A model generated the notes under the pieces. It saw only the letters and a list, made by a program, of their open reading frames with translations, had not been told where the DNA came from and did not search any database. Shown piece by piece: positions 31,859 to 40,385 of a DNA stretch of 64,000 nucleotides; position 1 is the stretch's first letter; each line of letters starts with the position of its first letter. The translations under genes and the position numbers were made by a program. Source of the DNA: Planctomycetota bacterium. GTDB taxonomy: Bacteria > Planctomycetota > UBA1135. The stretch spans positions 162,604 to 226,603 of the forward strand of contig JASMMA010000002.1 of NCBI GenBank assembly GCA_030748415.1, read 5' to 3'.

Positions 31859-34713
31859 GACCCATTCCTTTGATTGCAGGATTGTTGGCAACCATTGGTG
31901 TTGCCACATTAATCAGCGGGCCAAATCGGCAAGTGGACGCGAGCGTTCTTCTTCCCCAAGTAGCTCAGTCTGCTGATGTCGCCTATCACGCGGCCAAGAT
32001 TTACCACATGCCAGGCAATCCTCCTCTTGAAGATGCTTGGCTTCTTGTTCGCGAAGGCAAGGTCGCCGGCATTGCACGAAAGGCTGAAGATCTTCCACCC
32101 ATGATTTCCGTTGTGGAACTAGGAGACACTGCCATCACTCCTGGATTGGTTGCTGCAGACACAACTCTGACTGGCCATGACTACATGGGAGATCATGCCT
32201 TGGGAGCTCACCGTCATGCTCTGGATTCCTGGACTCCAGAAATGGATGTCTCCAACATTCTTTCAAGGGGTGTGACGACGGCTTACTTGTCACCTGATAA
32301 TGAACGCCTCATCGGCGGGCAAGGCGCCGTGGTCAAAGTAGCTGGCGGAAAAGTTTTGCAGGCAGACTCAGATTTGCGCCTGAATCTCACAAGTGAGATT
32401 GAATCTACTCCAGCGTTTTACCGACCACCTGTTCCTCCCACCGCTGAGAACCCTGTTCGCCCGACCGATGTCCAACCTGCATCTTCTCTTGCAGGTGCAA
32501 TGATGGTTTTGCGGGAACAAGTTGAACCAGATGAAAGCACTGCCCACGGTCGTGCAATGGTTGAATTTCAAAAGTCTGGTTCCAAGTTACGAATTGTTGC
32601 CCGCGAGGCGAATGAAATTCGTGGCGCAATTGAGGTTGCGGACTTTTTCAAGAAACCCGTTGTTATTCAAGGGGGAGCAGAAGTTGGTCAAATTAACCCA
32701 GTTCTCTTTGATTCCTCCAAGGCCCAAGTTCTCTTTGAAATCCCACTCTTCCTCTCGATGCCTAGTGTTGGTTCTTCTTGGCTCGACCCAGAATTGGATT
32801 TAGAAAGGTGGTCTTCCGCCGCTCTTATTCCGTCCTTTAGCTCTCGTTGGACTTGGCTCATCGAAGCTGCGGCATCAGCTGTGGGTTATGGAATGGAGGA
32901 ACAAGCCGCTCTTGCAGGCATTACCAGTAATGCCGCTACCGCATTGGGTGTAGAGGATTCAGTCGGAATCCTCCTCCCTGGCTACGACGCTGACTTTGTT
33001 CAATGGAGTGCTTCACCCTTAGACCCAGCCGCTCGCGTGCTAGAAGTTTGGATAGAAGGTAGGTCGGTCTGGAAGCTATCCGAACTAGAAGGTCCAAGCC
33101 AGGCCACTGTTCTTCGCGCTGGCACCGTTTGGACAGGTGAAGGTGCACCCTATACCGGTGGCGCCGAAGTTCTTTTGTCAGATGGAAAAGTGGTTGCTGT
33201 TGGTCCCCGAGTTCCTCACCCGACGGGCGCCCGGATTTTGGATGCCGGTTCTGATGCTCACATTACCCCTGGTTTTATCGATGCTCGAGGCACCTTGGGT
33301 TTGGGTTATCGCGAGCGTCCCGACCCTTCTGTCACAATCGGCCTTCTAGCTGCAGGCTCTCGTTGGAACAAAGGGTGGCAAAGAGTGGCTAGTGCTGGTG
33401 TGACCACAATGGTTGTGGCCCCTGAGAACCTTTCCTCCACAGGAACAAGAACTCAAGCCCTGAAAACATCGGCCCGCACCACGGAGAGTTCTTTTGTTCG
33501 CGGGCATGACCTTGTTTTCTTTGATGTCAGTGGTGGGCACCCCATCAAGCAAGCGAACTCGTTGCGACAAGCACTGGAGCGCGGAAAAAAATATTTTGAA
33601 AAGTGGGAAAAGTACCGCGCAGACCGCGCCAAGTGGGAAACCGAGAACGCAGCTAAAGAAGCGGAAGCCCGTGCTGGCAAAGAAGAGGAACTTCGAAAGC
33701 GGTTAGCCCAACCGGAAAAGAAAGAAGAGAAAAAGGAAGAGAAAAAGGAAGAGAAAAAAGAATCCAGCGAAGTTGAGGAAAAAGAGAAAGAAGTGGATCC
33801 TTTCAATGGCCTTTGGGAAGGTGTAATTGAACACGAAATGCTTCCTGAACCGGTGACGGTTCACATTCGGATTACGCACGAAGGTTCACGCGTGATTGCC
33901 GTTGCTTCTTCTCCCGATTTCCCCGAAGAGGGCTCTGAAGAAATTGAGGGGAAGCTGGATGGCAACACGATTACTTTTGAAATCCCAACCGAGATAGGGC
34001 CCGTTGTTATTACTGCCGAAGTTGATTCTCCCGACCATGCAAATGTAGTTATCATGCTAGGTGGCTTTGGTTCTGTTGAGTTCGAACTCTTCCGAATTGA
34101 GGTCGGCGAGGCTGGTCAAACCGTTTCAATTGCCAAAAAGAAAGCTAAAAAAGACGATGGCCCGCAAGCTCCGAAAGAAGATTGGAATCTAGAAGGATTG
34201 CGCTCTCTTTTTGAAGGCCACGGCGTCGCTTTAGTCGAAGCCCATCGCAAAGATGAAATCCAAACGGTGGTCGAACTCTTCTCGGAGTTCAAATTACCCG
34301 TTCAATTATTAGGTGGCTCCGAAGCTGATGAGGTGGCCGGACTTCTCCGCGAAAAAAATGTGGGAGTGATTGTGCAATCCCCTTGGATTCAACGAGAAGA
34401 AAACCACGACCTAGTTCCCGCATCCCAGCTTCGCCAGCTCGGGCTTGCTACTGCCTTTCAGTCGGAATCCCCAATGGGCGCACGCTTCCTGCCACGAGCC
34501 CTCGCAATGGCTACTCGTTATGGCCTTGGTGCTGACCATGCTCTTGAAGGTCTGACTTCCGGGGCAGCAAAGCTTTTGGGAATAGATGACCATGTGGGAA
34601 GCCTTCGACCAGGAATGGATGGCGATGTTGTGGTTCACAGCGGCTTCCCCTTCGATTTGCGGAGTCGCGTTACCACGGTATTTGTTAACGGCGAAGAGGT
34701 ACTCAAGCCATGA
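31855..34713 (+). CDS. Double amidohydrolase-fold protein with inserted beta domain, array gene 5
   Basis: 952 residues, twice the usual length. Residues 1-400 are one amidohydrolase-like unit ending in GILLPGYDADFVQWSASPLD, and a second begins near 407 (ATVLRAGTVWTGEG) and ends in GSLRPGMDGDVVVHSGFPFD. Neither keeps HxH (GLVAADTTLTGHD, GFIDARGTLGLG). Between about 575 and 650 lies a run of EKKEEKKE repeats, then a lipocalin-like beta domain (about 648-755, GLWEGVIEHEML... VVITAEVDSP). This looks like an ancestral gene fusion plus a domain insertion. It starts with a GTG and has an N-terminal hydrophobic segment (LIAGLLATIGVATLISG), so it is exported or membrane-anchored. Confidence 0.78.
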   Translation: MRPIPLIAGLLATIGVATLISGPNRQVDASVLLPQVAQSADVAYHAAKIYHMPGNPPLEDAWLLVREGKVAGIARKAEDLPPMISVVELGDTAITPGLVAADTTLTGHDYMGDHALGAHRHALDSWTPEMDVSNILSRGVTTAYLSPDNERLIGGQGAVVKVAGGKVLQADSDLRLNLTSEIESTPAFYRPPVPPTAENPVRPTDVQPASSLAGAMMVLREQVEPDESTAHGRAMVEFQKSGSKLRIVAREANEIRGAIEVADFFKKPVVIQGGAEVGQINPVLFDSSKAQVLFEIPLFLSMPSVGSSWLDPELDLERWSSAALIPSFSSRWTWLIEAAASAVGYGMEEQAALAGITSNAATALGVEDSVGILLPGYDADFVQWSASPLDPAARVLEVWIEGRSVWKLSELEGPSQATVLRAGTVWTGEGAPYTGGAEVLLSDGKVVAVGPRVPHPTGARILDAGSDAHITPGFIDARGTLGLGYRERPDPSVTIGLLAAGSRWNKGWQRVASAGVTTMVVAPENLSSTGTRTQALKTSARTTESSFVRGHDLVFFDVSGGHPIKQANSLRQALERGKKYFEKWEKYRADRAKWETENAAKEAEARAGKEEELRKRLAQPEKKEEKKEEKKEEKKESSEVEEKEKEVDPFNGLWEGVIEHEMLPEPVTVHIRITHEGSRVIAVASSPDFPEEGSEEIEGKLDGNTITFEIPTEIGPVVITAEVDSPDHANVVIMLGGFGSVEFELFRIEVGEAGQTVSIAKKKAKKDDGPQAPKEDWNLEGLRSLFEGHGVALVEAHRKDEIQTVVELFSEFKLPVQLLGGSEADEVAGLLREKNVGVIVQSPWIQREENHDLVPASQLRQLGLATAFQSESPMGARFLPRALAMATRYGLGADHALEGLTSGAAKLLGIDDHVGSLRPGMDGDVVVHSGFPFDLRSRVTTVFVNGEEVLKP

Positions 34714-35903
34714 TCTTACTTTCTGCACTTACCCTCGCTCTTCTTCCTCAACAAGAACCCGTTCAAGCGGTTCGTGCAGCCAAAGTTTTTACTTCATCTG
34801 AAGCTGGCGTTGTCAATAACGGGATTGTTGTTTGGCAAGGTAATCGCCTTCTTTATGTCGGGCGAGAAGAAAATACTGATTTGCCGGAAGACCTCGTTAT
34901 TCAAGACCTTGGAGACCTTTGGCTCGCTCCGGGTTTGGTAGAGCCCCATTGCCATGTCGCAGGCTCTTTGCGAGATTTGAATGACACGGTTTACCTTACA
35001 AACCCTGAAATCAATTCATTAAGCGTGGTCGAACCCAACAATCCCATGGTGAAAGATGGGCTCGCGGGCGGAGTAACTTCTGCGCTTTTGATTCCCGGCT
35101 CCGGCTCCAACATGGGCGGATGGGGGACTTTGGTGAAGTTTTCAGGAAAAACCATCAATGATGTAGTCGTTCGTTCTCCTGGCTCTCTCAAAATTGCTCA
35201 AGCGGGGAACCCTGAACGGTGGGGTTATCGAGTAGGCCGCATGATGATGAACTGGAATACGCGCCATACTTTGGAGCGTGGTTTGAATTGGGCTCGAAAT
35301 TGGAAGGCTGGAAACTCTGAATGGGATCCCATGCTTGCACCTTTTTTGGGGCTTCTTGAGAAAACAATTCCACCAAGCGTCCACACCCAAATATATCAGG
35401 TGGTGCTCATGACGATCACCATGCAAGTACGCGATTTGGGATTAGCTTCTTTTATTGACCATGGAACTTTTGATGGTTACAAAGCGGGTCCGATGGCCGT
35501 GGAGCATGATGTTCCAGTTATGAATGGTCCTCGGCAATTCTGGTACGACCGTTCCCGCGCTCGTTTTCAGGGCAATGGTGCAGGTTGGTCAGAGTATGTG
35601 CCACAAGGTTTGGTTTTGGGTTACAACACGGACTCCCCGGTGATTCCTCAAGAAGAATTGAGCTACCAAGCGGCGATGGGCGTTCGCTTGGGTCATGATG
35701 ACCCTTCCGCCGCTCTTCAGGGGATTACTTCAAACGCTGCCTTTGCTCTGAAAGTAGATAATCGCTTGGGCTCCCTTCAATCCGGCCTGGAAGCAGACTT
35801 CGTCGCCTGGACCGGATTCCCTCTAGACCCCCGCAGCTCTGTTGTCCGCGCTTGGGTAAACGGCGAACTCGCTTACGAATCAAAGGAGGCCCGTCGTTTT
35901 TAG
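34710..35903 (+). CDS. Amidohydrolase with intact metal site, array gene 6
   Basis: 397 residues with a short signal (MILLSALTLALLP). Unlike most of the array it keeps a full set of candidate metal ligands: HxH in VEPHCHVAG, Lys in SLKIAQAGNPE, His in VHTQIYQV, His in FIDHGTFDG and Asp in LGYNTDSPV. It should therefore be an active hydrolase, presumably outside the cytoplasm. The substrate is unknown; relatives act on imidazolone- or peptide-like amides. It overlaps gene 5 by 4 bp. A strong AAAGGAGG ribosome-binding site for the next gene lies near its 3' end. Confidence 0.85.
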   Translation: MILLSALTLALLPQQEPVQAVRAAKVFTSSEAGVVNNGIVVWQGNRLLYVGREENTDLPEDLVIQDLGDLWLAPGLVEPHCHVAGSLRDLNDTVYLTNPEINSLSVVEPNNPMVKDGLAGGVTSALLIPGSGSNMGGWGTLVKFSGKTINDVVVRSPGSLKIAQAGNPERWGYRVGRMMMNWNTRHTLERGLNWARNWKAGNSEWDPMLAPFLGLLEKTIPPSVHTQIYQVVLMTITMQVRDLGLASFIDHGTFDGYKAGPMAVEHDVPVMNGPRQFWYDRSRARFQGNGAGWSEYVPQGLVLGYNTDSPVIPQEELSYQAAMGVRLGHDDPSAALQGITSNAAFALKVDNRLGSLQSGLEADFVAWTGFPLDPRSSVVRAWVNGELAYESKEARRF

Positions 35904-35967
35904 TGCTCTGAGTCTAATCGTTGCATTTTGCAACGCTCCAACTTCAGGCGAAGTTGATGTCCTAGAT

Positions 35968-37092
35968 GTGGGCATCGTGCTCACCATGGAAGAGCGGGAA
36001 GTTATCCATAACGGTCGAATTCTTATGGCTGGCGGCAGGATTTTGGCGGTCGGTCGGCAATCGGAAATCGGTTTGCCTAATCCCATGCGCCACCATTGGA
36101 GTTATCCCAATTCCATTGCTTTCCCCGGTGGCGTAGATCTTCATTCCCATGTCCAAACCGGCGGGTGGGGCGATATCAATGACATGGTGCACCCGGATAA
36201 CCCGGAGCTTCGCGTGTTAGATACCGTTGTTCCATGGAACCCTCTCTACCAAGATGCATCTGCTGGTGGTGTGACTACCGTGAATGCGATTCCCGGTTCA
36301 GGTACGAACATGGGCGGCGCGGGCGTTCTTCTAAAAGTAAAGCCCGGCAATGTTGTTGAAGACATCATTCTTCGGCAGCCTGGTTCGGTCAAAGTTGCCC
36401 AAGGCTACAACCCCGAACGAAGCTCCGATCTTGGCGCGACTCGAATGGGCATGTGGTGGATGCTTCGCCATTACTTGAATCGTGCAGAAGAGGTATCTCA
36501 AGCTGGTTTGACTGATCAACATCCCGAGTTATCTTCGATAGCTGGTATTTTTGACCGCCGGCACCCATTTTTGGTTCACACAGCTGGCGCCCGCGACACT
36601 TATGGAACCGTCCGAATGTTTCAATTGGAAGCTGGAGTCCCCGTCGTGGTGAGCCATGCATCCTTCCATGGATTCAAGGCCGCCGAAGCAATTGCCGAGA
36701 CTCATGCTTCCCTCAATATTGGACCTCGCAACTTTGATTATCGATTTTCGGGAAACGGCTCTTTTGTCGGATTGATGCAAGCTTATGAAGAAGGTGGCAA
36801 CACCGACCTGTCCGTACAAACGGACGCCCCTGTTGTTCCCCAAGAGGAATTCTTCCTTCAGGCAACTCTTGCCGAACGACTTGGTTGCTCCACTTGGGAA
36901 GCACTTGAGTCCATTAACAGCGACCCCGCTCGGCAAATCCTTGCCGATGACCGCGTGGGAAGACTCCAGCCCGGTTTGGAAGCCGACATTGTCGTCAAGG
37001 CAGGTCAGCCTCTTGACCCCCGCACCCCAGTTGAATTTGTCCTCGTAGATGGCGAAATGGCTTACGACATTCAATACGGACAGCGCTACTAA
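35968..37092 (+). CDS. Amidohydrolase with intact metal site, array gene 7
   Basis: Ligands are complete: HxH in VDLHSHVQTG, Lys in SVKVAQGYNPER, His in LVHTAGARD, His in VSHASFHGFKA and Asp in SVQTDAPVV. It is the closest relative of gene 6 in the array. The coding frame stays open upstream of the GTG at 35968 and encodes a signal-like segment (VVFSALSLIVAFCNAPTSG) right after a perfect AAAGGAGG at 35882-35889, but no ATG, GTG or TTG lies in frame there. Either the true start is a non-canonical codon near 35893-35908 or the protein lacks export. The length is 374 residues from the GTG. Confidence 0.82.
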   Translation: MGIVLTMEEREVIHNGRILMAGGRILAVGRQSEIGLPNPMRHHWSYPNSIAFPGGVDLHSHVQTGGWGDINDMVHPDNPELRVLDTVVPWNPLYQDASAGGVTTVNAIPGSGTNMGGAGVLLKVKPGNVVEDIILRQPGSVKVAQGYNPERSSDLGATRMGMWWMLRHYLNRAEEVSQAGLTDQHPELSSIAGIFDRRHPFLVHTAGARDTYGTVRMFQLEAGVPVVVSHASFHGFKAAEAIAETHASLNIGPRNFDYRFSGNGSFVGLMQAYEEGGNTDLSVQTDAPVVPQEEFFLQATLAERLGCSTWEALESINSDPARQILADDRVGRLQPGLEADIVVKAGQPLDPRTPVEFVLVDGEMAYDIQYGQRY

Positions 37093-37094
37093 TC

Positions 37095-38450
37095 ATGCTT
37101 TGCACATCACTCCTTTTCTTTGCGCCAATTTTCCCTCCCCAGGAAGTTGAAGCCAATGCCATTCGTGGTCGAACGGTTGCCTATCGTTTGGACCACATTG
37201 AAACATTAGATGGCGACTCCATTTCGAACGGAACGATTGTTGTTCGAGGTGGTGTCATTCAAAAAATCGGCCAGGCGATTGTGATTCCGGAGGGCGCCGA
37301 GGTTCGCGATTTCCGAGGTTCTGATTCCACCGCGATGCCACCTTTGGTCGTGTCCAGCACTTCCTTTCCTCAGTCAGCAACAAACGGTAGTCGCTCGAAC
37401 TTTGCCCAATACCGTGCAGTGGACTCTCTTTGGTTGGAGGATGAATTTTGGAGTGATTTGTTAGAGCAAGGAGTCACCATGCTCGGCGTTGCGCCAAAGG
37501 GGTCTTATATTCCAGGCCGCACATCGGTTCTGGACTCATCTTCTGGAGCAGAGGCTCCCACTGCAGTCGTGGATGATTTGCACCTTGTGATGACCATTAG
37601 TCTATCTTCTTCAGCAAAACGGACCCTTCGGGATGCGATTAAAGCTGGGGAAAAAGCGATTGAAGATGAAAAGAAAGCAAAGGCCGATTGGGAAGCCGCC
37701 CGAAAGGCTTGGGATGAACAACAAAAGGCAAAGGCTGAAGCTGCAAAGAAAGCTGAGAAAGAGAAAGCTGCTGGCGAAACAAACGGAAAGCCGGCCCCTC
37801 AAAAATCGGACCCACCAAAGAAAGAGAAAGGGAAAGAACAAAAGGAACCCCCAAAGGAATTTGTTCCTCCTGCGATTGCTCCACCCATTCAGCCAATCGT
37901 GGAGTGGCTTCAAAAAGAACGACTCGTTCAGGTCTGGATGTCCGAACCCGCAGACTGGTTGCATTGGGAAGATGTATTAGGTGACCGCGAGTTGCCCTGG
38001 GAGGCAGTACTTTCCGTAGGCTCTCGAACAAACTTCCACAAAATTGTGCCCCGAATGGCAGAGAGTGGAGTTCGGATTCATGTTCCTACTTCAGTTTCAT
38101 TTATTCCAGACACGCGAATTCGAGTCAATGTTGCCGCAGAGCTTGCGGCGGCCGGTGCCAACCTAGTTTTTCTTCCCTCCTCGGATCGTTCAGGTTCCAT
38201 CAATAGTTGGCGCCTCCAACTTTCGAAAATGATTCAAAGTGGGATGGACAGAGAATTGATTTTGAAGGGGATAACTTTGAAACCTGCAGAATCCATGGGC
38301 CAGGAAGAAAGGGTGCAAGCATTGAAAGTCGGCGCACCGGCCAACTTCGTCATTTTTGGTGGCGATCCTCTCGACCCAGTTTCCGAAGTTGAACTTGTTG
38401 TTGAGGATGGAAAATCCATTTGGGACCGTGAGAAGGAGGAAGAGAAATGA
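37095..38450 (+). CDS. Amidohydrolase-fold exported protein, array gene 8 (degenerate)
   Basis: 451 residues with a hydrophobic start (MLCTSLLFFAPIFPPQ). The beta domain TIVVRGGVIQKIGQ and the terminal APANFVIFGGDPLDPVSEV show family membership, but the metal strand reads MPPLVVSSTSFP and no metal histidines remain. About 80 residues of Lys/Ala/Glu-rich helix (from about 174, KAGEKAIEDEKKAKADWEA) are inserted where the barrel would continue, ending in a Pro/Lys-rich stretch. It may be a scaffold or binding protein. It starts 2 bp after gene 7 and overlaps gene 9 by 4 bp. Confidence 0.75.
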   Translation: MLCTSLLFFAPIFPPQEVEANAIRGRTVAYRLDHIETLDGDSISNGTIVVRGGVIQKIGQAIVIPEGAEVRDFRGSDSTAMPPLVVSSTSFPQSATNGSRSNFAQYRAVDSLWLEDEFWSDLLEQGVTMLGVAPKGSYIPGRTSVLDSSSGAEAPTAVVDDLHLVMTISLSSSAKRTLRDAIKAGEKAIEDEKKAKADWEAARKAWDEQQKAKAEAAKKAEKEKAAGETNGKPAPQKSDPPKKEKGKEQKEPPKEFVPPAIAPPIQPIVEWLQKERLVQVWMSEPADWLHWEDVLGDRELPWEAVLSVGSRTNFHKIVPRMAESGVRIHVPTSVSFIPDTRIRVNVAAELAAAGANLVFLPSSDRSGSINSWRLQLSKMIQSGMDRELILKGITLKPAESMGQEERVQALKVGAPANFVIFGGDPLDPVSEVELVVEDGKSIWDREKEEEK

Positions 38451-39835
38451 GTTTGTTATCCCTTTTGTTGTTGACCCCCTTTGTCTTTCCTCAGGACCCA
38501 CCTAAACCTGAGCCCAAGCCCGAACAAGAACCCGCAGCGGAAGAAACGGCTGAAGCCGAAGAAGCTTCAGCGGAAAAACCCGTCGAAGAGGAGGAGAAAG
38601 AAGATGACAGCCCTTATCTCGCTGTAACTGGCGCAACCGTTCACACGGTTTCTGATGGGGACCTTCAAAATGCAACCGTTCTTTGTAAGGGTCGCCGGAT
38701 TCTCAAAATTGGAACCCGCGTTACCATCCCTGAAGGTGCCGAAACGATTCAAGCAGAAGGGATGCATGTTTATCCTGGCCTGGTGGCTGCAAATTCAAGC
38801 GGCATCATTTCTGGCTGGGATTCTTCGATTCGGGATTCTTATGACCCCTTTGCTCGAAACATTGCCCTTGGACTTGCTGGTGGATTGACCACTGTTCAAA
38901 CAAGGGGCACTGTCGCAAAGCTGGTACGAGATTCCATTGACGATGTTGTTCTTGGGGAAACCAACTGGATTAACTTGAACTATTCCACATCCAATCCCGG
39001 CTCTCGGCGGAATCTCCGAGCCAAGCTTTCCGCTGCACGGGACTATTTGCGCGAAGTGGACTATCGCATGCAAATGGAAAAAATGGGGGAGGAGGATTTG
39101 CCACCCGAACCCGACAAGAAGGGAGTAGATGATAAATATCTTGCTCTCCTTCAATTCACAAGAACCGCCAAGTTTAACGCCACCAACATGAGTGACCTGT
39201 TGGGAGTATGTGATTTGCTGGAGGACTTTCCCATGAAGGCGGTCCTCTTCGGAGGACTCGAAGCCTGGACCGTGGCTCCCAAAATTGGTCGTTCTGGAGC
39301 CAAGCTGGTCATCACTCCACGCCGTAAACGCTGGGCCACTGAAGAATTAAATCGCGAAAGTGGCTGGTCCATTGAAAATGCTGCCAAGTTGTATGCGGCC
39401 GGAGTTGAGTTCGCGATTCTTCCTTCTTCAACCAACATCAGTACGGGCGGAATTGCCGGCCGTGACCTTCTGACTCTTCCCATGGAAGCTGCATTCGCTA
39501 TCCGAGGTGGACTCTCCGAAGAGGCGGCTCTTCGTTCTATCACTATTGATGCCGCTCGAATCCTTGGAGTTGAAAACCGGATTGGATCCCTTGAAGTTGG
39601 CAAAGATGCAGACCTCATTGTGACTGACCGTGAACTTTTTGATTATCGAGCCTTTGTTGAATGGGCTGTTGTGAATGGGCGGGTTGCTTATGACAAGCAA
39701 GCTGAGCCCTATTTTGCACACATTCGCCCGCGGCCAGCGCCGACTCCCAGTGAAATTGTTGAAGAAGTGCGTCGCGCCTTAAATGAAGAAGATTCCGAAA
39801 AGGATTCTGAAGAAGAGTCTTCAAAAGAGGACTAG
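38447..39835 (+). CDS. Amidohydrolase-fold exported protein, array gene 9 (degenerate)
   Basis: 462 residues. A short hydrophobic start (MSLLSLLLLTPFVFP) is followed by about 40 residues of Pro/Glu-rich sequence and then the amidohydrolase beta domain (LQNATVLCKGRRILKIGT) and terminal RIGSLEVGKDADLIVTDREL. The metal strand reads YPGLVAANSSGIISG, with no HxH. The C-terminal tail is acidic (EEDSEKDSEEESSKED). It is the last coupled gene; the peroxiredoxin starts 27 bp later and may still be co-transcribed. It is likely non-catalytic. Confidence 0.77.
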   Translation: MSLLSLLLLTPFVFPQDPPKPEPKPEQEPAAEETAEAEEASAEKPVEEEEKEDDSPYLAVTGATVHTVSDGDLQNATVLCKGRRILKIGTRVTIPEGAETIQAEGMHVYPGLVAANSSGIISGWDSSIRDSYDPFARNIALGLAGGLTTVQTRGTVAKLVRDSIDDVVLGETNWINLNYSTSNPGSRRNLRAKLSAARDYLREVDYRMQMEKMGEEDLPPEPDKKGVDDKYLALLQFTRTAKFNATNMSDLLGVCDLLEDFPMKAVLFGGLEAWTVAPKIGRSGAKLVITPRRKRWATEELNRESGWSIENAAKLYAAGVEFAILPSSTNISTGGIAGRDLLTLPMEAAFAIRGGLSEEAALRSITIDAARILGVENRIGSLEVGKDADLIVTDRELFDYRAFVEWAVVNGRVAYDKQAEPYFAHIRPRPAPTPSEIVEEVRRALNEEDSEKDSEEESSKED

Positions 39836-39862
39836 CGAGTATTTAAAGCGAGGGCATAATCG

Positions 39863-40381
39863 TTGATTCCCCGTTGGATCAACGACCGTTTTCTTTCCCC
39901 TGTGAATCCCATCCTCGCAACAGGTTCCCGAGCACCTGCTTTTACGCTTCCATCAAGTGATGGTGGCAAGCTTCGCCTGACAGCACATCGTGGTCGGTGG
40001 ATCATTTTGCATTTTTATGTAAAAGACCACACTCGCTTTTGCGAGCGCGCATTAAATTCTTTTAGTCGCTTGAATGAAGAATTTGAAAGTGAGCGGGCGG
40101 TTGTTCTGGCGATTGGCCCCTGCAATCAGGAGAGTCATTCTAGATTTGCAAGCGATTGCTCTTTTTCCTTCCCACTTTTATCCGACCACGATAACCGTGT
40201 TGCTCAAAAGTATGGTGTTTGGCGCGAGAAGAGGGGCAACGGACACAAATTCCTTGGAATTGTGCGCACTACCATCATTGTGGACCCGGTCGGAAATGTA
40301 GTTCGGGTATTCGATAATGTTCGACTGAAGGGCCACCCCGAAAAAGTTCTCACCGCCCTGCGTGCCGAGTTGGCAAAATAG
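39863..40381 (+). CDS. Peroxiredoxin-like (AhpC/TSA, Bcp type) protein
   Basis: Thioredoxin-fold peroxidase, 172 residues from a TTG at 39863; an internal GTG at 39902 would give 159 and is also plausible. APAFTLPSSDGGKLRL, ILHFYVKDHTRFCERAL and FPLLSDHDNRVAQKYGVW follow the Bcp pattern. The peroxidatic Cys is in TRFC, in place of the usual TPGC, and further cysteines in IGPCNQE and SDCSF could resolve the disulphide. Predicted to reduce hydroperoxides in the cytoplasm. It follows the amidohydrolase array on the same strand. Confidence 0.75.
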   Translation: MIPRWINDRFLSPVNPILATGSRAPAFTLPSSDGGKLRLTAHRGRWIILHFYVKDHTRFCERALNSFSRLNEEFESERAVVLAIGPCNQESHSRFASDCSFSFPLLSDHDNRVAQKYGVWREKRGNGHKFLGIVRTTIIVDPVGNVVRVFDNVRLKGHPEKVLTALRAELAK

Positions 40382-40385
40382 GGTC

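Noticed and set aside
34710..37092. Naming array genes 6 and 7 as imidazolonepropionase or dihydroorotase
   Set aside because: Metal ligands are present, but no substrate-specific motifs, and both are predicted to be exported.
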